Shown here: piece by piece, positions 16,386-35,382 of the stretch
Position numbering within the stretch: position 1 is the stretch's first letter
How the letters are laid out: the number at the start of each line of letters is the position of its first letter
Assembly (NCBI GenBank): GCA_046293075.1
Contig: JBKBPL010000018.1
Span: forward strand, 1-64,000
Direction of reading: 5' to 3'
DNA from: Ga0077530 sp046293075
Lineage (GTDB): Bacteria; Pseudomonadota; Alphaproteobacteria; Rhizobiales; Hyphomicrobiaceae
DNA length: 64,000 nt
The notes under the pieces: model-generated
The model's database searches: none
What the model saw: the letters and a program-made list of their open reading frames with translations, nothing else
Told to the model about the DNA's origin: nothing
Made by a program: the position numbers and the translations under genes

Positions 16386-16626
16386 ACGCGTTCCGGCCGC
16401 CCTTTCCTGGCGGAACCGGATGAAAAGGACGAAGGCGGCTGGCCCCCACCATGTGGGGTAAGGGGCCGCGAGAGACGAAAGAAATCGGCACGATGCGGAC
16501 GTCCGGATGGCGCAAGCCAAAGGACCCTGCGTCGCGTCTGTGCGGGAGGGCTGAAGCCGGCCCGATTGACCGCTAACCCTGGGGGCGCTGCCTCCTGAAC
16601 GTAGAGACAGGGGATAAAGTAGAAAG
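16386..16626 (+). other. nusG-rplK spacer with a stem-loop
   Basis: The 241-base spacer contains a CCCCAC/TGTGGGG hairpin near 16445-16460 enclosed by GGCCCC/GGGGCC, without a clear T run. It may be a processing or attenuation site ahead of the L11-L1 genes. No gene is visible. Confidence 0.4.
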
Positions 16627-17055
16627 ATGGCGAAAAAGATCGAAGGCTACATCAATCTGCAGGTGAAGGCCGGCCAGGCCAATCCTGCCCCGCCGATCGG
16701 GCCTGCGCTCGGTCAGCGTGGCGTGAACATCATGGAGTTCTGCAAGTCCTTCAACGCGAAGACGAAGGACATGGAGCAGGGTACGCCGATCCCGGTCAAG
16801 ATCACGGTTTTCTCTGACCGCTCCTTCACCTTCGAGATGAAGACGCCGCCGGCGTCGCATTTCCTCAAGAAGGCGGCGGGCATCGAGACGGCCTCCAAGG
16901 AACCCGGGCGTTCCACGGCCGGCAGCGTGACGATGGCCCAGGTGCGCGACATCGCCAAGATCAAGATGAAGGACCTCAACACCGATGACCTCGAGGCCGC
17001 TGCGCGGATCATTGCCGGCTCGGCGCGGTCCATGGGTCTCCGGGTGACGGAGTAA
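16627..17055 (+). CDS. rplK: 50S ribosomal protein L11
   Basis: A 142-residue L11. The N-terminal domain opens with the proline-rich KAGQANPAPPIGPALGQRGVNIMEFCK, and the C-terminal RNA-binding domain ends in ARSMGLRVTE. L11 binds the GTPase-associated centre of 23S rRNA and is needed for RelA sensing. It is 5 bases upstream of rplA. Confidence 0.98.
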   Translation: MAKKIEGYINLQVKAGQANPAPPIGPALGQRGVNIMEFCKSFNAKTKDMEQGTPIPVKITVFSDRSFTFEMKTPPASHFLKKAAGIETASKEPGRSTAGSVTMAQVRDIAKIKMKDLNTDDLEAAARIIAGSARSMGLRVTE

Positions 17056-17060
17056 GGGCG

Positions 17061-17810
17061 ATGGCAAAGGCGACCAAGGAAGTGATCAAGGCGACGCGGG
17101 CTGCTGGTGGCAAGCGGCTCGCCGCGCTCCGCGCGACCGTCGACCGTACGAAGCAGTATGCCATCGACGAGGCGGTCAAGCTCGTGAAGTCGAATGCCAA
17201 GGCGAAGTTCGACGAGACCGTCGAGCTCGCCATGAATCTCGGTGTCGATCCGCGCCACGCGGACCAGATGGTGCGCGGCGTGTGCAACCTGCCGCACGGC
17301 TCGGGCCGTACGCAGCGCGTCGCGGTGTTTGCGCGCGGCCCCAAGGCCGAGGAGGCGAAAGCCGCGGGAGCCGATATCGTCGGTGCGGAGGATCTCGTCG
17401 AGCAGGTGCAGAAAGGCCAGATCAACTTCGATCGCTGCATCGCTACGCCGGACATGATGGGCCTTGTCGGCCGTCTGGGTAAGGTGCTCGGCCCTCGCGG
17501 CCTGATGCCGAACCCGCGCGTCGGCACCGTGACCATGGACGTCGCGGCGGCGGTGCAGGGCGCCAAGGGCGGCGCCGTCGAGTTCCGCGTCGAGAAGTCC
17601 GGGATCATCCATGCCGGCGTTGGCAAGGCAAGCTTCTCGGAGCAGGCGCTGGTCGAGAACATCAAGGCGTTCGTCGACGCCGTGGTCAAGGCGCGCCCCG
17701 CCGGTGCCAAGGGAACCTATCTGAAGCGCCTCGCTGTCACCTCCACGCAGGGGCCGGGCGTCAAGGTAGACACCGCGAGCGTGACAGGCGGGACGGCCGG
17801 CTCGGCCTGA
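17061..17810 (+). CDS. rplA: 50S ribosomal protein L1
   Basis: L1 binds 23S rRNA at the L1 stalk and, in many bacteria, represses its own L11-L1 mRNA. The 249-residue sequence has the conserved GKVLGPRGLMPNPRVGTVT segment and the end TYLKRLAVTSTQGPGVKVD. A short alanine/glycine tail of about 14 residues extends beyond the common 230-residue length. Confidence 0.98.
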   Translation: MAKATKEVIKATRAAGGKRLAALRATVDRTKQYAIDEAVKLVKSNAKAKFDETVELAMNLGVDPRHADQMVRGVCNLPHGSGRTQRVAVFARGPKAEEAKAAGADIVGAEDLVEQVQKGQINFDRCIATPDMMGLVGRLGKVLGPRGLMPNPRVGTVTMDVAAAVQGAKGGAVEFRVEKSGIIHAGVGKASFSEQALVENIKAFVDAVVKARPAGAKGTYLKRLAVTSTQGPGVKVDTASVTGGTAGSA

Positions 17811-18158
17811 TCGCCATGAGATACCGGATCCTCGGATCCGGGACAGGAGAGAAGGCCCAGGCCCTCTCTCCGACCTGTCCGAGATTGCTGGTGGTGGCTC
17901 CGGTCACCTTAAGCCGAATGGGCCAGCATGAGACGGGAGACGGCCGGAAGCCGGCGCTCGCGAGAGCGCTCCCCCGCCGCGAGGCGAGGGCCGGATCGAG
18001 CCTCTTGGGAAGCGCCGTGCCGTCGGTTTCGACGCGCGGGCGGACAGGAACCGCAGCGTCGCCGCAGCGAGGGACCGCGATGTCCCCTGCTCCCGGCGGC
18101 AAGGTGCAACCCGCGATCTCACCCGCAAGGGCGTGGTCGCAAGATGGAGTGTAGCCAG
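17811..18158 (+). promoter_or_regulatory. L10-type leader of rplJ-rplL with strong hairpins
   Basis: The 348 bases between rplA and rplJ hold several strong stems. CCGGATCC/GGATCCGG is at 17824-17841; the extended stem GGACAGG...CCTGTCC at 17841-17880 has an inner AGAGA/TCTCT helix; another CGCTC/GAGCG stem lies near 17955. Autoregulation by the L10-L12 complex binding such a leader is well established for bacteria. The match here is by position and structure, not by a covariance model. Confidence 0.55.
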
Positions 18159-18677
18159 GTGGATAGAGCTGCCAAGCAAGCGCTCGTCACGACGCTCCAC
18201 GACGTGTTCAAGGACACGGGCGTGATTGTCGTGGCCCACTATGCCGGCATGACCGTCGCCCAGATGACCGATTTCCGCAAGCGCATGAAAGAGGCGGGCG
18301 GGTCGGTCAAAGTGGCGAAGAACAAGCTGGCTGTTCTGGCGCTCAAGGAGACGGGCTCAGAGGGCATCTCGGACTTGTTCAAGGGGCAGACGTGCATTGC
18401 CTACTCGAGCGATCCGATGGTGGCCGCGAGGATTGCCGTCAAGTACAGCCGGGAGAACGACAAGCTCGTGATCCTCGGCGGTGCGATGGGGAGCAACATC
18501 CTCGACTCCGCGAGCGTCAAGGCACTCGCCGATCTTCCCTCGCTGGATGAGCTGAGGGCGAAGCTTATCGGTCTCCTCAACGCGCCGGCGACGAAGATCG
18601 CCCGCACGATCAAGGAGCCGGGAGCGAAGCTCGCGCGCGTCATCCAGGCGCAGGCGAGCAAGGGCGAGGCTGCTTGA
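18159..18677 (+). CDS. rplJ: 50S ribosomal protein L10
   Basis: L10 forms the base of the ribosomal stalk and carries L7/L12 dimers. Key segments are VVVAHYAGMTVAQM, VAKNKLAVLAL and the C-terminal helix KLARVIQAQA that binds L12. I chose the GTG at 18159 with GGAG nine bases upstream, giving 172 residues, the usual alphaproteobacterial size. An ATG at 18144 would add five residues with a weaker site. Confidence 0.96.
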   Translation: MDRAAKQALVTTLHDVFKDTGVIVVAHYAGMTVAQMTDFRKRMKEAGGSVKVAKNKLAVLALKETGSEGISDLFKGQTCIAYSSDPMVAARIAVKYSRENDKLVILGGAMGSNILDSASVKALADLPSLDELRAKLIGLLNAPATKIARTIKEPGAKLARVIQAQASKGEAA

Positions 18678-18767
18678 GACGTGGTGCGGCGCTGATCGCC
18701 GCGAGCAAGACGAACATCAGAACCTGGACCGCCGAGCGGTTCGAACCGGACACAAGGAATGACTGAC

Positions 18768-19145
18768 ATGACCGATCTCGCAAAAATCGTCGATGACCTC
18801 TCGAAGCTGACCGTGCTTGAGGCGGCCGAGCTGGCCAAGATGCTGGAAGAGAAGTGGGGCGTTTCGGCTGCCGCCGCCGTGGCTGTTGCGGCCGCGCCGG
18901 CCGGAGGTGCCGCGGCCGCCCCGGTCGAGGAGCAGACGGAATTCACCGTCATCCTGAAGGCGGCCGGCGATAAGAAGATCAACGTCATCAAGGAGGTCCG
19001 CGCCATCACCGGTCTCGGCCTCAAGGAGGCGAAGGATCTCGTCGAGGCCGGTGGCAAGCCCGTCAAGGAGGGCGTGTCGAAGGACGAGGCCGCCAAGCTC
19101 AAGAAGCAACTCGAGGACCAGGGCGCGGTCGTCGAGATCAAGTAA
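18768..19145 (+). CDS. rplL: 50S ribosomal protein L7/L12
   Basis: A 125-residue L7/L12: N-terminal dimerisation region (LAKIVDDLSKLTVLEAAELAK), an alanine/valine-rich hinge (residues 33-50) and the factor-binding C-terminal domain with KTTV-like INVIKEVRAITGLGLKEAK. The ATG at 18768 has AAGGA nine bases upstream; the in-frame ATG at 18759 is too close to it. Confidence 0.98.
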   Translation: MTDLAKIVDDLSKLTVLEAAELAKMLEEKWGVSAAAAVAVAAAPAGGAAAAPVEEQTEFTVILKAAGDKKINVIKEVRAITGLGLKEAKDLVEAGGKPVKEGVSKDEAAKLKKQLEDQGAVVEIK

Positions 19146-19155
19146 GTGCGGGTGT

Positions 19156-19186
19156 CCGGGCCGGCCCTTCATTCAGGGCGGCCCGG
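19156..19186 (+). other. Stem-loop in the rplL-rpoB spacer
   Basis: CCGGGCCGGCCCT at 19156-19168 pairs with AGGGCGGCCCGG at 19175-19186 around a six-base loop. There is no T run, so it is more likely an attenuator or RNase III processing site than a full terminator. In enterobacteria the same spacer holds such a site. Confidence 0.5.
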
Positions 19187-19354
19187 GCAACTCCCCCGAG
19201 GGCCCCGCTGTGGCGGAAAACATGGGGCCTTCCGGCGAGTTGCGCAGGATCGGCTGAGGGCAGCCGGTTCGGCACCTGCGAGATGTGACATTCACGAGAT
19301 GCGTCGATGGGAGGCCAGCCCCATCCCGGCATCTGCGACGCGAGAGGAGCGCAC

Positions 19355-23521
<4,167 letters not shown>

Positions 23522-23606
23522 TGAACGACCGCCGCCCGCGCAATATGCAGGCGGCGGTCCCTCCAGCCAGCGTGCGCCAGCGGGGCTGAGGGACAAGGAA
23601 CACATC

Positions 23607-23635
23607 GCGCGCCCATGCCCGGATCTCGGGCGCGC
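23607..23635 (+). other. Inverted repeat between rpoB and rpoC
   Basis: GCGCGCCC at 23607-23614 and GGGCGCGC at 23628-23635 form a perfect 8-bp stem around a 13-base loop. No T run follows. It may be an mRNA processing or stability element in the rpoBC transcript. Confidence 0.4.
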
Positions 23636-23695
23636 TGAACGACCAGGATCCGACTATCCGGGACGCCGCCCCCGTCCCGATCGAGGAGTGATGCG

Positions 23696-27931
<4,236 letters not shown>

Positions 27932-27966
27932 GCGGCTTTCCATCGCGTGCCGGTTCTGGCAAAGCG

Positions 27967-28001
27967 AAGGGCCGGGGCATGACCATGCCCCGGCCCTTTA
28001 T
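27967..28001 (+). terminator. Intrinsic terminator after rpoC
   Basis: A 15-bp perfect stem (AAGGGCCGGGGCATG with CATGCCCCGGCCCTT) encloses a two-base loop, followed by TTTAT. The T run is short but the stem is very strong. It separates the ribosomal/RNA polymerase operon from the next gene. Confidence 0.75.
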
Positions 28002-28036
28002 CATGTCTCGCGCGCGAAGCGGGAAAGCGGGCTTCA

Positions 28037-28435
28037 ATGAAAGAGCACGTCCGCCGGCGATGGCTGCAGGGGCTTGCGATTGCGGCGGGCTTGGCTCTGA
28101 CGCTCATCGGCGTTCGATTCGGGCTGGTGCCGCGCGCCGCTGCGCGCTTCTTCGGCATCGATGCGCCGGCAGCGCCCGCGCATCTGCACTATGTCGTCGC
28201 GCTCCGCGATATCTGGCTGGGTCTGCTCATTGTTGCGTTCGCCGTGCTCCGCGACTGGCGGGCCCTGGCGCTGTGGCTCGCCTTCGGGACGATCGTCTGC
28301 TTCGCCGATGCCGTGATTGTCGCGAATGCCACCGGGTGGGTCGGGCCGATGCTCTTTCACACCGCATCGGGGCTCTATTGCGCGGCGCTCGGCCTAGTGT
28401 GCTGGCGGGAGCATCTGAATGCACCTTCCCGCTAG
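28037..28435 (+). CDS. Small four-span membrane protein, DUF4267-like
   Basis: A 132-residue integral membrane protein with four hydrophobic segments at about residues 12-32, 50-70, 77-97 and 103-122. The VVALRDIWLGLLI segment resembles DUF4267-type proteins, but the match is from memory. No function is known. The stop codon TAG at 28433-28435 uses the TA that is the IS630 target, with the G supplied by the element. The flank on the other side of the IS reads TAGGG, so the stop existed before insertion too. Confidence 0.65.
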   Translation: MKEHVRRRWLQGLAIAAGLALTLIGVRFGLVPRAAARFFGIDAPAAPAHLHYVVALRDIWLGLLIVAFAVLRDWRALALWLAFGTIVCFADAVIVANATGWVGPMLFHTASGLYCAALGLVCWREHLNAPSR

Positions 28436-29477
28436 AGCGCGTTAGCCAAATATTGAATCGTTGGGGATTCCCAAATCAGCTGGGTTCTGATTCAAACTGT
28501 CTGCTGGGTAAGGGGGCCAGCAGACATGGCGCGACCCTACTCTCTCGATTTGCGTGAGCGCGTGGTGCGTGCGGTGCTGTCCGGCCAGTCGTGTCGGGCG
28601 GTCGCGGAGGTCTTCGGGGTCAGCGTGGCCTCGGTGGTGAAGTGGTCGCAGCGGCATCGCGCGACGGGGACCGCTGCGGCGAAGCCGATGGGCAGCCGGC
28701 GGCCGTTTATCCTCGAGGCGGAACGCGAGTGGCTGCTTGCCCGTCTCCAGGAGGAGCCGGAAGTCACGACACGTGCGCTCGCGCGTGAGCTTGTCGCGCG
28801 GGATCGTCGTCAGTCATGTGGCGGTGTGGAATATTCTGCGGCGCGAGCGCCAGACGTTCAAAAAAAACCGTCTTCGCCAGCGAGCAGGATCGCCCTGACG
28901 TCGCGCGCCGCCGCGCATGGTGGCAACGGCATCAGGCGAAGATCGATCCTGCGCGTCTCGTCTTCATTGACGAGACCTGGGCCAAGACGAACATGGCGCC
29001 GCTCAGGGGTTGGGCACCGCGCGGCGAGCGCCTCAAGGCCAAGGTGCCGCATGGCCATTGGCGGACGCTGACCTTCCTTGCCGCACTGCGCGTTGATCGG
29101 ATCGAGGCACCTTGCGTCATCGACGGCCCGATCAATGGAGCGACGTTCCGTGCCTACGTCGAGAAGTTCCTGGTGCCGACGCTGAGACCTGGCGACATCG
29201 TCATCATGGACAATCTCGGCTCGCACAAGGGCGAGGCCATCCGAGCGGGGATCCGCGCTGCCGGCGCCAGGCGCTTCTTCCTGCCGCCCTATTCGCCAGA
29301 CCTCAATCCGATCGAGCAGGTCTTCGCCAAGCTCAAGCATCTCCTGCGCAGGGCCCAAGCGCGCACCGTCGAGGCCACATGGCGGCACATCGGAAGCCTC
29401 ATCGATCGCTTCTCGCCTGCCGAGTGCGCAAACTACTTCCGCAACGCCGGATATGCTTCAGTGTGAGGCTAACGGGC
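28435..29477 (+). mobile_element. IS630-family insertion sequence, degenerate
   Basis: The element is 1043 bp. Its terminal inverted repeats are GAGCGCGTTAGCC (28435-28447) and, inverted, GGCTAACGGGCTC (29465-29477), 12 of 13 matching. A TA dinucleotide flanks each end (28433-28434 and 29478-29479), the IS630/Tc1-mariner target duplication. It carries one transposase gene broken by two frame changes, so this copy is probably unable to move on its own. Confidence 0.92.
28526..29466 (+). pseudogene. IS630-family transposase, frameshifted
   Basis: The N-terminal part (28526 to about 28798) has the helix-turn-helix MARPYSLDLRERVV...VASVVKWSQRHR. The middle, about 28799-28859, reads in the next frame as GIVVSHVAVWNILRRERQTFKK. 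The C-terminal DDE domain from about 28861 reads in a third frame: LVFIDETW (first Asp), IVIMDNLGSHKG (second Asp) and PPYSPDLNPIEQVFAKLK (Glu). The first break fits a two-base deletion in a GCGCGCG run; the second coincides with a run of eight A residues. Because two different breaks are needed, I call it inactive, although the A run alone could be a slippage site. Confidence 0.88.
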
Positions 29478-29581
29478 TCTAGGGCGTGCTCGTCTCCCGT
29501 GGACGACGCTCGCATGACGCGCGACATATTCCTCCCCGCAAGGGAGAGGGGAATTGCGCTCCCAATCTGAGCGAACGGGCT

Positions 29582-30655
29582 CTAAGGCGAGCCTCGCCGC
29601 ATTGCTTCCCACACACTGAGCGCCTGCCGCGTCTCGGCGACATCGTGTACGCGAAGAATCTGCACGCCGTGAGCCGCGCCTTGCAGAGCTGCAGCAATCG
29701 ACCCTGGCACGCGCTGGCGCGCATCCCTTACGCCGCTCAACCCGCCGATGAAGCTCTTGCGCGACGCGCCGAGCAGCACTGGTACGTCGAGACCGTGCAG
29801 CAGCGTGAGGCCGGCAAGGAGCTCCAGATTGTGCGCGAGCGTCTTTCCGAAGCCGATGCCCGGGTCGATGACGAGCCTCTGGCGCGCGATGCCCACCGCT
29901 TCGCACGCAGCAACGCGCGCCGCGAGCCAGTCGTAGACATCGAGCAGGCAGTCGTCATAGCGGGGGGCCGACTGCATCGTGCGCGGATCGCCCTGCGCGT
30001 GCATCAGGACCACAGGCGCGGTCGACGCAGCCGCAACCTCCAGGCATTCCGGCTCGTAGGTCAGCGCAGCCACGTCATTGATGATCTGAGCCCCGGCTGC
30101 CAGCGCGCGCCGCATCACTTCCGCCTTGCGCGTGTCAATCGAGATGAGGGCCTTTGTGCGCCCGGCGAGCCTTTCAATGACTGGGACCACGCGGCCGAGT
30201 TCCTCCTCGACCGCCACAGGGTGCGCGCCGGGGCGGGTCGACTCGCCACCGATATCGAGGATGTCGGCGCCCTCCGCCTCCAGCCGCAGCGCATGTTCCA
30301 CGGCGGCCTGCGCCGATGAAAAGGCGCCGCCGTCCGAGAAGCTGTCGGGCGTGACATTGACGATGCCCATGAGCCGCGGCCGGTCGAGCAGGAGCCCGGC
30401 GAGGGGCGGCCGCGGCGCTTCGTGGCGCGCGAGAAGGCGCGCGATCGCGGCATCGCTGGCGGCGCGTGCCCGCACTTCCGGCGCAGTCAGATGTTGCGCC
30501 TCGGCGCGCGCAGTGCCGTCGCGGCTGATGAGTTCGGCGGCGGCAGCCGCCAAGTGAGGGCTGCCTGCTACGTGGATAGCCTGATGCCCCTGCGGTACCG
30601 CCGCCGCGGGCATCTCCAGCAGGGCTGAGGGGCGCAGATAGTGTCGCAAGCTCAT
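29582..30655 (-). CDS. folP: Dihydropteroate synthase
   Basis: FolP condenses 6-hydroxymethyl-dihydropterin pyrophosphate with p-aminobenzoate in folate synthesis and is the sulfonamide target. The pterin-binding signature is LMGIVNVTPDSFSDGG, followed by DIGGESTRPGA, SIDTRKAEV, INDVAAL and the C-terminal RVHDVAETRQA. A weakly conserved N-terminal extension of about 110 residues precedes the barrel, as in several alphaproteobacterial enzymes. I used the ATG at 30655 (357 residues); ATG 30694 is possible. It follows the ftsH terminator by about 50 bases, so it probably has its own promoter or depends on read-through. Confidence 0.93.
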   Translation of the reverse strand: MSLRHYLRPSALLEMPAAAVPQGHQAIHVAGSPHLAAAAAELISRDGTARAEAQHLTAPEVRARAASDAAIARLLARHEAPRPPLAGLLLDRPRLMGIVNVTPDSFSDGGAFSSAQAAVEHALRLEAEGADILDIGGESTRPGAHPVAVEEELGRVVPVIERLAGRTKALISIDTRKAEVMRRALAAGAQIINDVAALTYEPECLEVAAASTAPVVLMHAQGDPRTMQSAPRYDDCLLDVYDWLAARVAACEAVGIARQRLVIDPGIGFGKTLAHNLELLAGLTLLHGLDVPVLLGASRKSFIGGLSGVRDARQRVPGSIAAALQGAAHGVQILRVHDVAETRQALSVWEAMRRGSP

Positions 30656-30704
30656 GGCGCCGTCCGTGTCTCGCGCGGCGACGACCGCGCTCATGACCCT
30701 TGCC

Positions 30705-30735
30705 AAAAAAATCGGGCCCTGCGAAGGGGCCCGAT
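30705..30735 (-). terminator. Intrinsic terminator after ftsH
   Basis: On the minus strand ATCGGGCCC and GGGCCCGAT form a perfect 9-bp stem (30711-30735) with a CTTCGCA loop, followed by a run of T residues at 30705-30710. This is a textbook intrinsic terminator 30 bases after the ftsH stop codon. Confidence 0.92.
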
Positions 30736-30765
30736 TGCTGCGCGCTCAAGTGAGGTGTGCCGCCG

Positions 30766-32694
<1,929 letters not shown>

Positions 32695-33202
32695 GTGCAC
32701 CCCTTCCTGGTGGCACCAAATCGTCCGTGGCGGCATCCCAGCCCCGACGGATCGCATGGCCTCGGGAAGGCCAGGTCGACAAGTGCTGAGCCTAAGATAG
32801 GTTGGCGAACCATATTTGCCAAGAATTGGTGCACGAATCGCACCCTAAGTCGCTGATCTTGCGCCAGAGCGGTGAACGGTGGCCAAGAGGCAGTTCCGGA
32901 TCGGCGGCCCGGGGCTCATGCCCTAGGCCGCGGGTGCCCGGCGCGTTGGAAGTATTACCTACAATTGCGCCCCTCGGCATCAGGGCATTTGCGTCATGAT
33001 GACGCCCGCGACGCTTGCGGCGGGCAGCGCGAGGCCGTCTGCCGCGACGGGCAGGGCAGCATCGCGTCGGCTGGCGAGGCGTACGACGGCGGCCGCATCC
33101 TGCTGCCCGGCTCGCTGGCCAAGGGCTTCGGCCGTGGCGACGCCGAGCCCGATCATGCGCCGAAGTCGACGCGCTGACGGAGCGGCTGTCCGACCGGCGC
33201 GG
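32695..33202. other. Intergenic region between ftsH and panC
   Basis: The 508 bases include the ftsH 5' leader and promoter at 32794-32822. Frames of 58-110 codons exist on both strands around 32980-33312 but look like GC-rich chance frames. I see no gene. Confidence 0.5.
32794..32822 (-). promoter_or_regulatory. Candidate sigma-70 promoter for ftsH
   Basis: On the minus strand TTGGCA (32817-32822) and TATCTT (32794-32799) are separated by exactly 17 bases. It lies about 95 bases upstream of the ftsH start. No heat-shock (sigma-32) consensus was seen. Confidence 0.55.
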
Positions 33203-34060
33203 CTATGGTTCGATCGCAATGTTGTCGATAAGGCGCGTCGTGCCGAGCCAGGCGGCCGCGAGGACGCGGCCGGCGCCCCTTGTCGGGTCGTAGGGGCCGA
33301 GGGTCGCCGCATCGCGTACGGCGACGTAATCGACCTTGGCGAAACCGGCGGCGGTCAGCTTATTCGCGGCATCGATGCAGAGAGCGCCGGCGGGCTCGCC
33401 CGCCCGCACCGCCGCGGCGACCTCGAGGATCACCTGATGGATGAGCGGTGCCGTCCGACGCTCGTCGGGAGAGAGATAGCGGTTGCGGCTCGACATGGCG
33501 AGGCCGTCCGCTTCACGCACCGTTGGCGCACCGACGATTGCGAGGGGCATGTTGAGATCGCGCACGATCTGGCGGATCACGGCGAGTTGCTGAAAGTCCT
33601 TCTCGCCGAAGACGGCAATGTCCGGCGTCACCTGCTGGAAAAGCTTCGTGCAAACTGTCGCCACGCCGCCGAAGAAGTGTGGGCGGAAGTCCGTCTCGAG
33701 GCCATCCGCAGCACCGGCCGGCGCGACCCGCGTTGCGAAGCCTTCCGGATACATTTCCTGTGCGGTTGGCGCCCACACCAGATGGCATTCGGCGGCGGCG
33801 AGCTTTGCCAGGTCGTCATCAAAGGTGCGCGGGTAGGTTGAGAAATCTTCGTGCGGTGCGAACTGGGTCGGGTTGACGAAGATCGACGTCACGACGCGGT
33901 CGCACGTCTCCCTGGCAATCCGAACGAGCGAGATGTGGCCCTCGTGCAGCGCCCCCATGGTCGGCACGAGACCGATCCGGCGCCCCTCGCTCCGCCATGT
34001 GCGTACGCGCAGCCTGAGATCGGCGACGGTGGCGCTGACAGGAATGGGCGTCGTGGGCAT
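33203..34060 (-). CDS. panC: Pantothenate synthetase
   Basis: PanC joins pantoate and beta-alanine with ATP to form pantothenate, the coenzyme A precursor. The nucleotidyltransferase signature PTMGALHEGHISL is at about residues 33-45, IFVNPTQFAPHEDF follows, and the KMSKS-like loop is GLAMSSRNRYLS. The 285-residue length is normal. The partner panB is not adjacent. Confidence 0.97.
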   Translation of the reverse strand: MPTTPIPVSATVADLRLRVRTWRSEGRRIGLVPTMGALHEGHISLVRIARETCDRVVTSIFVNPTQFAPHEDFSTYPRTFDDDLAKLAAAECHLVWAPTAQEMYPEGFATRVAPAGAADGLETDFRPHFFGGVATVCTKLFQQVTPDIAVFGEKDFQQLAVIRQIVRDLNMPLAIVGAPTVREADGLAMSSRNRYLSPDERRTAPLIHQVILEVAAAVRAGEPAGALCIDAANKLTAAGFAKVDYVAVRDAATLGPYDPTRGAGRVLAAAWLGTTRLIDNIAIEP

Positions 34061-34170
34061 TTGCGGCTCTTGGATGGGCGGCCGTTAGGCGCTGGGTGGC
34101 TTTCGCGACTCGATCGTCGCTCGGCGGTGAGAAGTCAAGCGCCCGCGCGGGCGCGGCGCGCTTGCGGTGC

Positions 34171-35382
34171 TCAGGACGTCCGCGGCAGCAGGAACGTGAG
34201 CAAGCCGAGGGCCGGGACCCACGCGACGAGCTTGAAGACGGCGATGATGCCGATCTGGTCCGCGATGAGCCCGAGCACGGCGGCGCAAAGCCCCCCGAGC
34301 CCGAACGCAAGGCCGTAGAACAGTCCGCCGACGAGCCCGACGCGGTGCGGCACGAGGTCGATCGCGTAGATCAGAATGGCCGAGAACGCGCTCGCCATGA
34401 TCAGGCTGATGACGACGCTGAGCACGCCCGTCCAGAAGAGATTTGCGTAGGGCAGGACGAGCGCGAAGGGCAGCGCGCCGAGGATCGACAGCCAGATCAC
34501 GCGGTGGCGCCCGATCCGATCGCCGACCATGCCGCCGATGATCACGCCGATCGCACCGACCACGAGGTAGAGGAACAGCATCACTTGCGAAAGCTGCACG
34601 GGAACACCGAAGCGCTCGATCAGATAGAACGTGTAGTAGGACGTGAATGCGGCCGAGTAGGCGTTCTTCGACAGCAGGATCAGAACGAGGATCGCCATGG
34701 CGAGCAGCACGTGTCTGGTTCGCAGCAGCGCACCGGCGTGGCTCCCGGAGTGGCTGGCTGATTTGGCCGTTGCTGTTGCGGCCGCCGCCTGCGAACGGCG
34801 CATCTCGGCATAGCGCGTGCCCGTCCAGGCCATGAGCACCATGGCGATCAGTGCGACGACCGACATCCAGGCGAGGCTTTGCTGGCCGCGCGGTACGACA
34901 ATCATTGCCGCAAGCAGCGGGCCGGCGGCATAGCCGACGTGACCGCCGATCTGGAAAATGCCCTGCGCAAGGCCCTGCTGCCCGGCCGCGGCGTGGCGCG
35001 CCATACGGGTCGCCTCGGGATGGAAGACGGCCGAGCCGAGGCCGATGATCGCCGCCGAGAGCAGCACAAGCGTGTAGTTGGGGGCGAACGACAGGCCGAA
35101 GAGCCCCACGAGCGTCGCCCCCATGCCGGCGACCATCGCGTAGGGCCATGGCCGGTGATCCGTGACATGACCGAGGAGCGGCTGGAGCAGCGACGAGGTG
35201 ACCTGGAAAGCGAGCGTGATCAGGCCGATATGGGTGAAGTCCAGCTGGTACGCCTCTTTGATCAGAGGGTACATCGCCGGGATCATCGACTGGATGAGGT
35301 CGTTGAGCAGGTGCGCCCCGCTCAAGGCGACCAGGATGGGCAGCAGCGGCCGAGACGCGGCAGTGGAGAGGGTGGCGGTCAT
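34171..35382 (-). CDS. MFS transporter, fosmidomycin-resistance (Fsr) type
   Basis: A 403-residue inner-membrane transporter with twelve hydrophobic spans. GxxxDrxGrr-type loops appear as HVTDHRPWP after span 2 and GDRIGRHRV after span 8. The N-terminus (HLLNDLIQSMIPAMYPL), FHPEATRMA and the repeated GG-rich C-terminal region resemble the Fsr/fosmidomycin-efflux branch. Natural substrate unknown. An N-terminal extension present in a longer frame looks out of register, so I start at the ATG at 35382. Confidence 0.85.
   Translation of the reverse strand: MTATLSTAASRPLLPILVALSGAHLLNDLIQSMIPAMYPLIKEAYQLDFTHIGLITLAFQVTSSLLQPLLGHVTDHRPWPYAMVAGMGATLVGLFGLSFAPNYTLVLLSAAIIGLGSAVFHPEATRMARHAAAGQQGLAQGIFQIGGHVGYAAGPLLAAMIVVPRGQQSLAWMSVVALIAMVLMAWTGTRYAEMRRSQAAAATATAKSASHSGSHAGALLRTRHVLLAMAILVLILLSKNAYSAAFTSYYTFYLIERFGVPVQLSQVMLFLYLVVGAIGVIIGGMVGDRIGRHRVIWLSILGALPFALVLPYANLFWTGVLSVVISLIMASAFSAILIYAIDLVPHRVGLVGGLFYGLAFGLGGLCAAVLGLIADQIGIIAVFKLVAWVPALGLLTFLLPRTS

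Noticed and set aside
28526..29466. Intact IS630 transposase made by programmed frameshifting
   Set aside because: The A8 run could explain one frame change, but the earlier break near 28798 has no slippery sequence and needs an indel.
32980..33312. Small minus-strand frame between ftsH and panC
   Set aside because: Alanine/arginine-rich, overlaps the panC 3' end, no ribosome-binding site or recognised motif.
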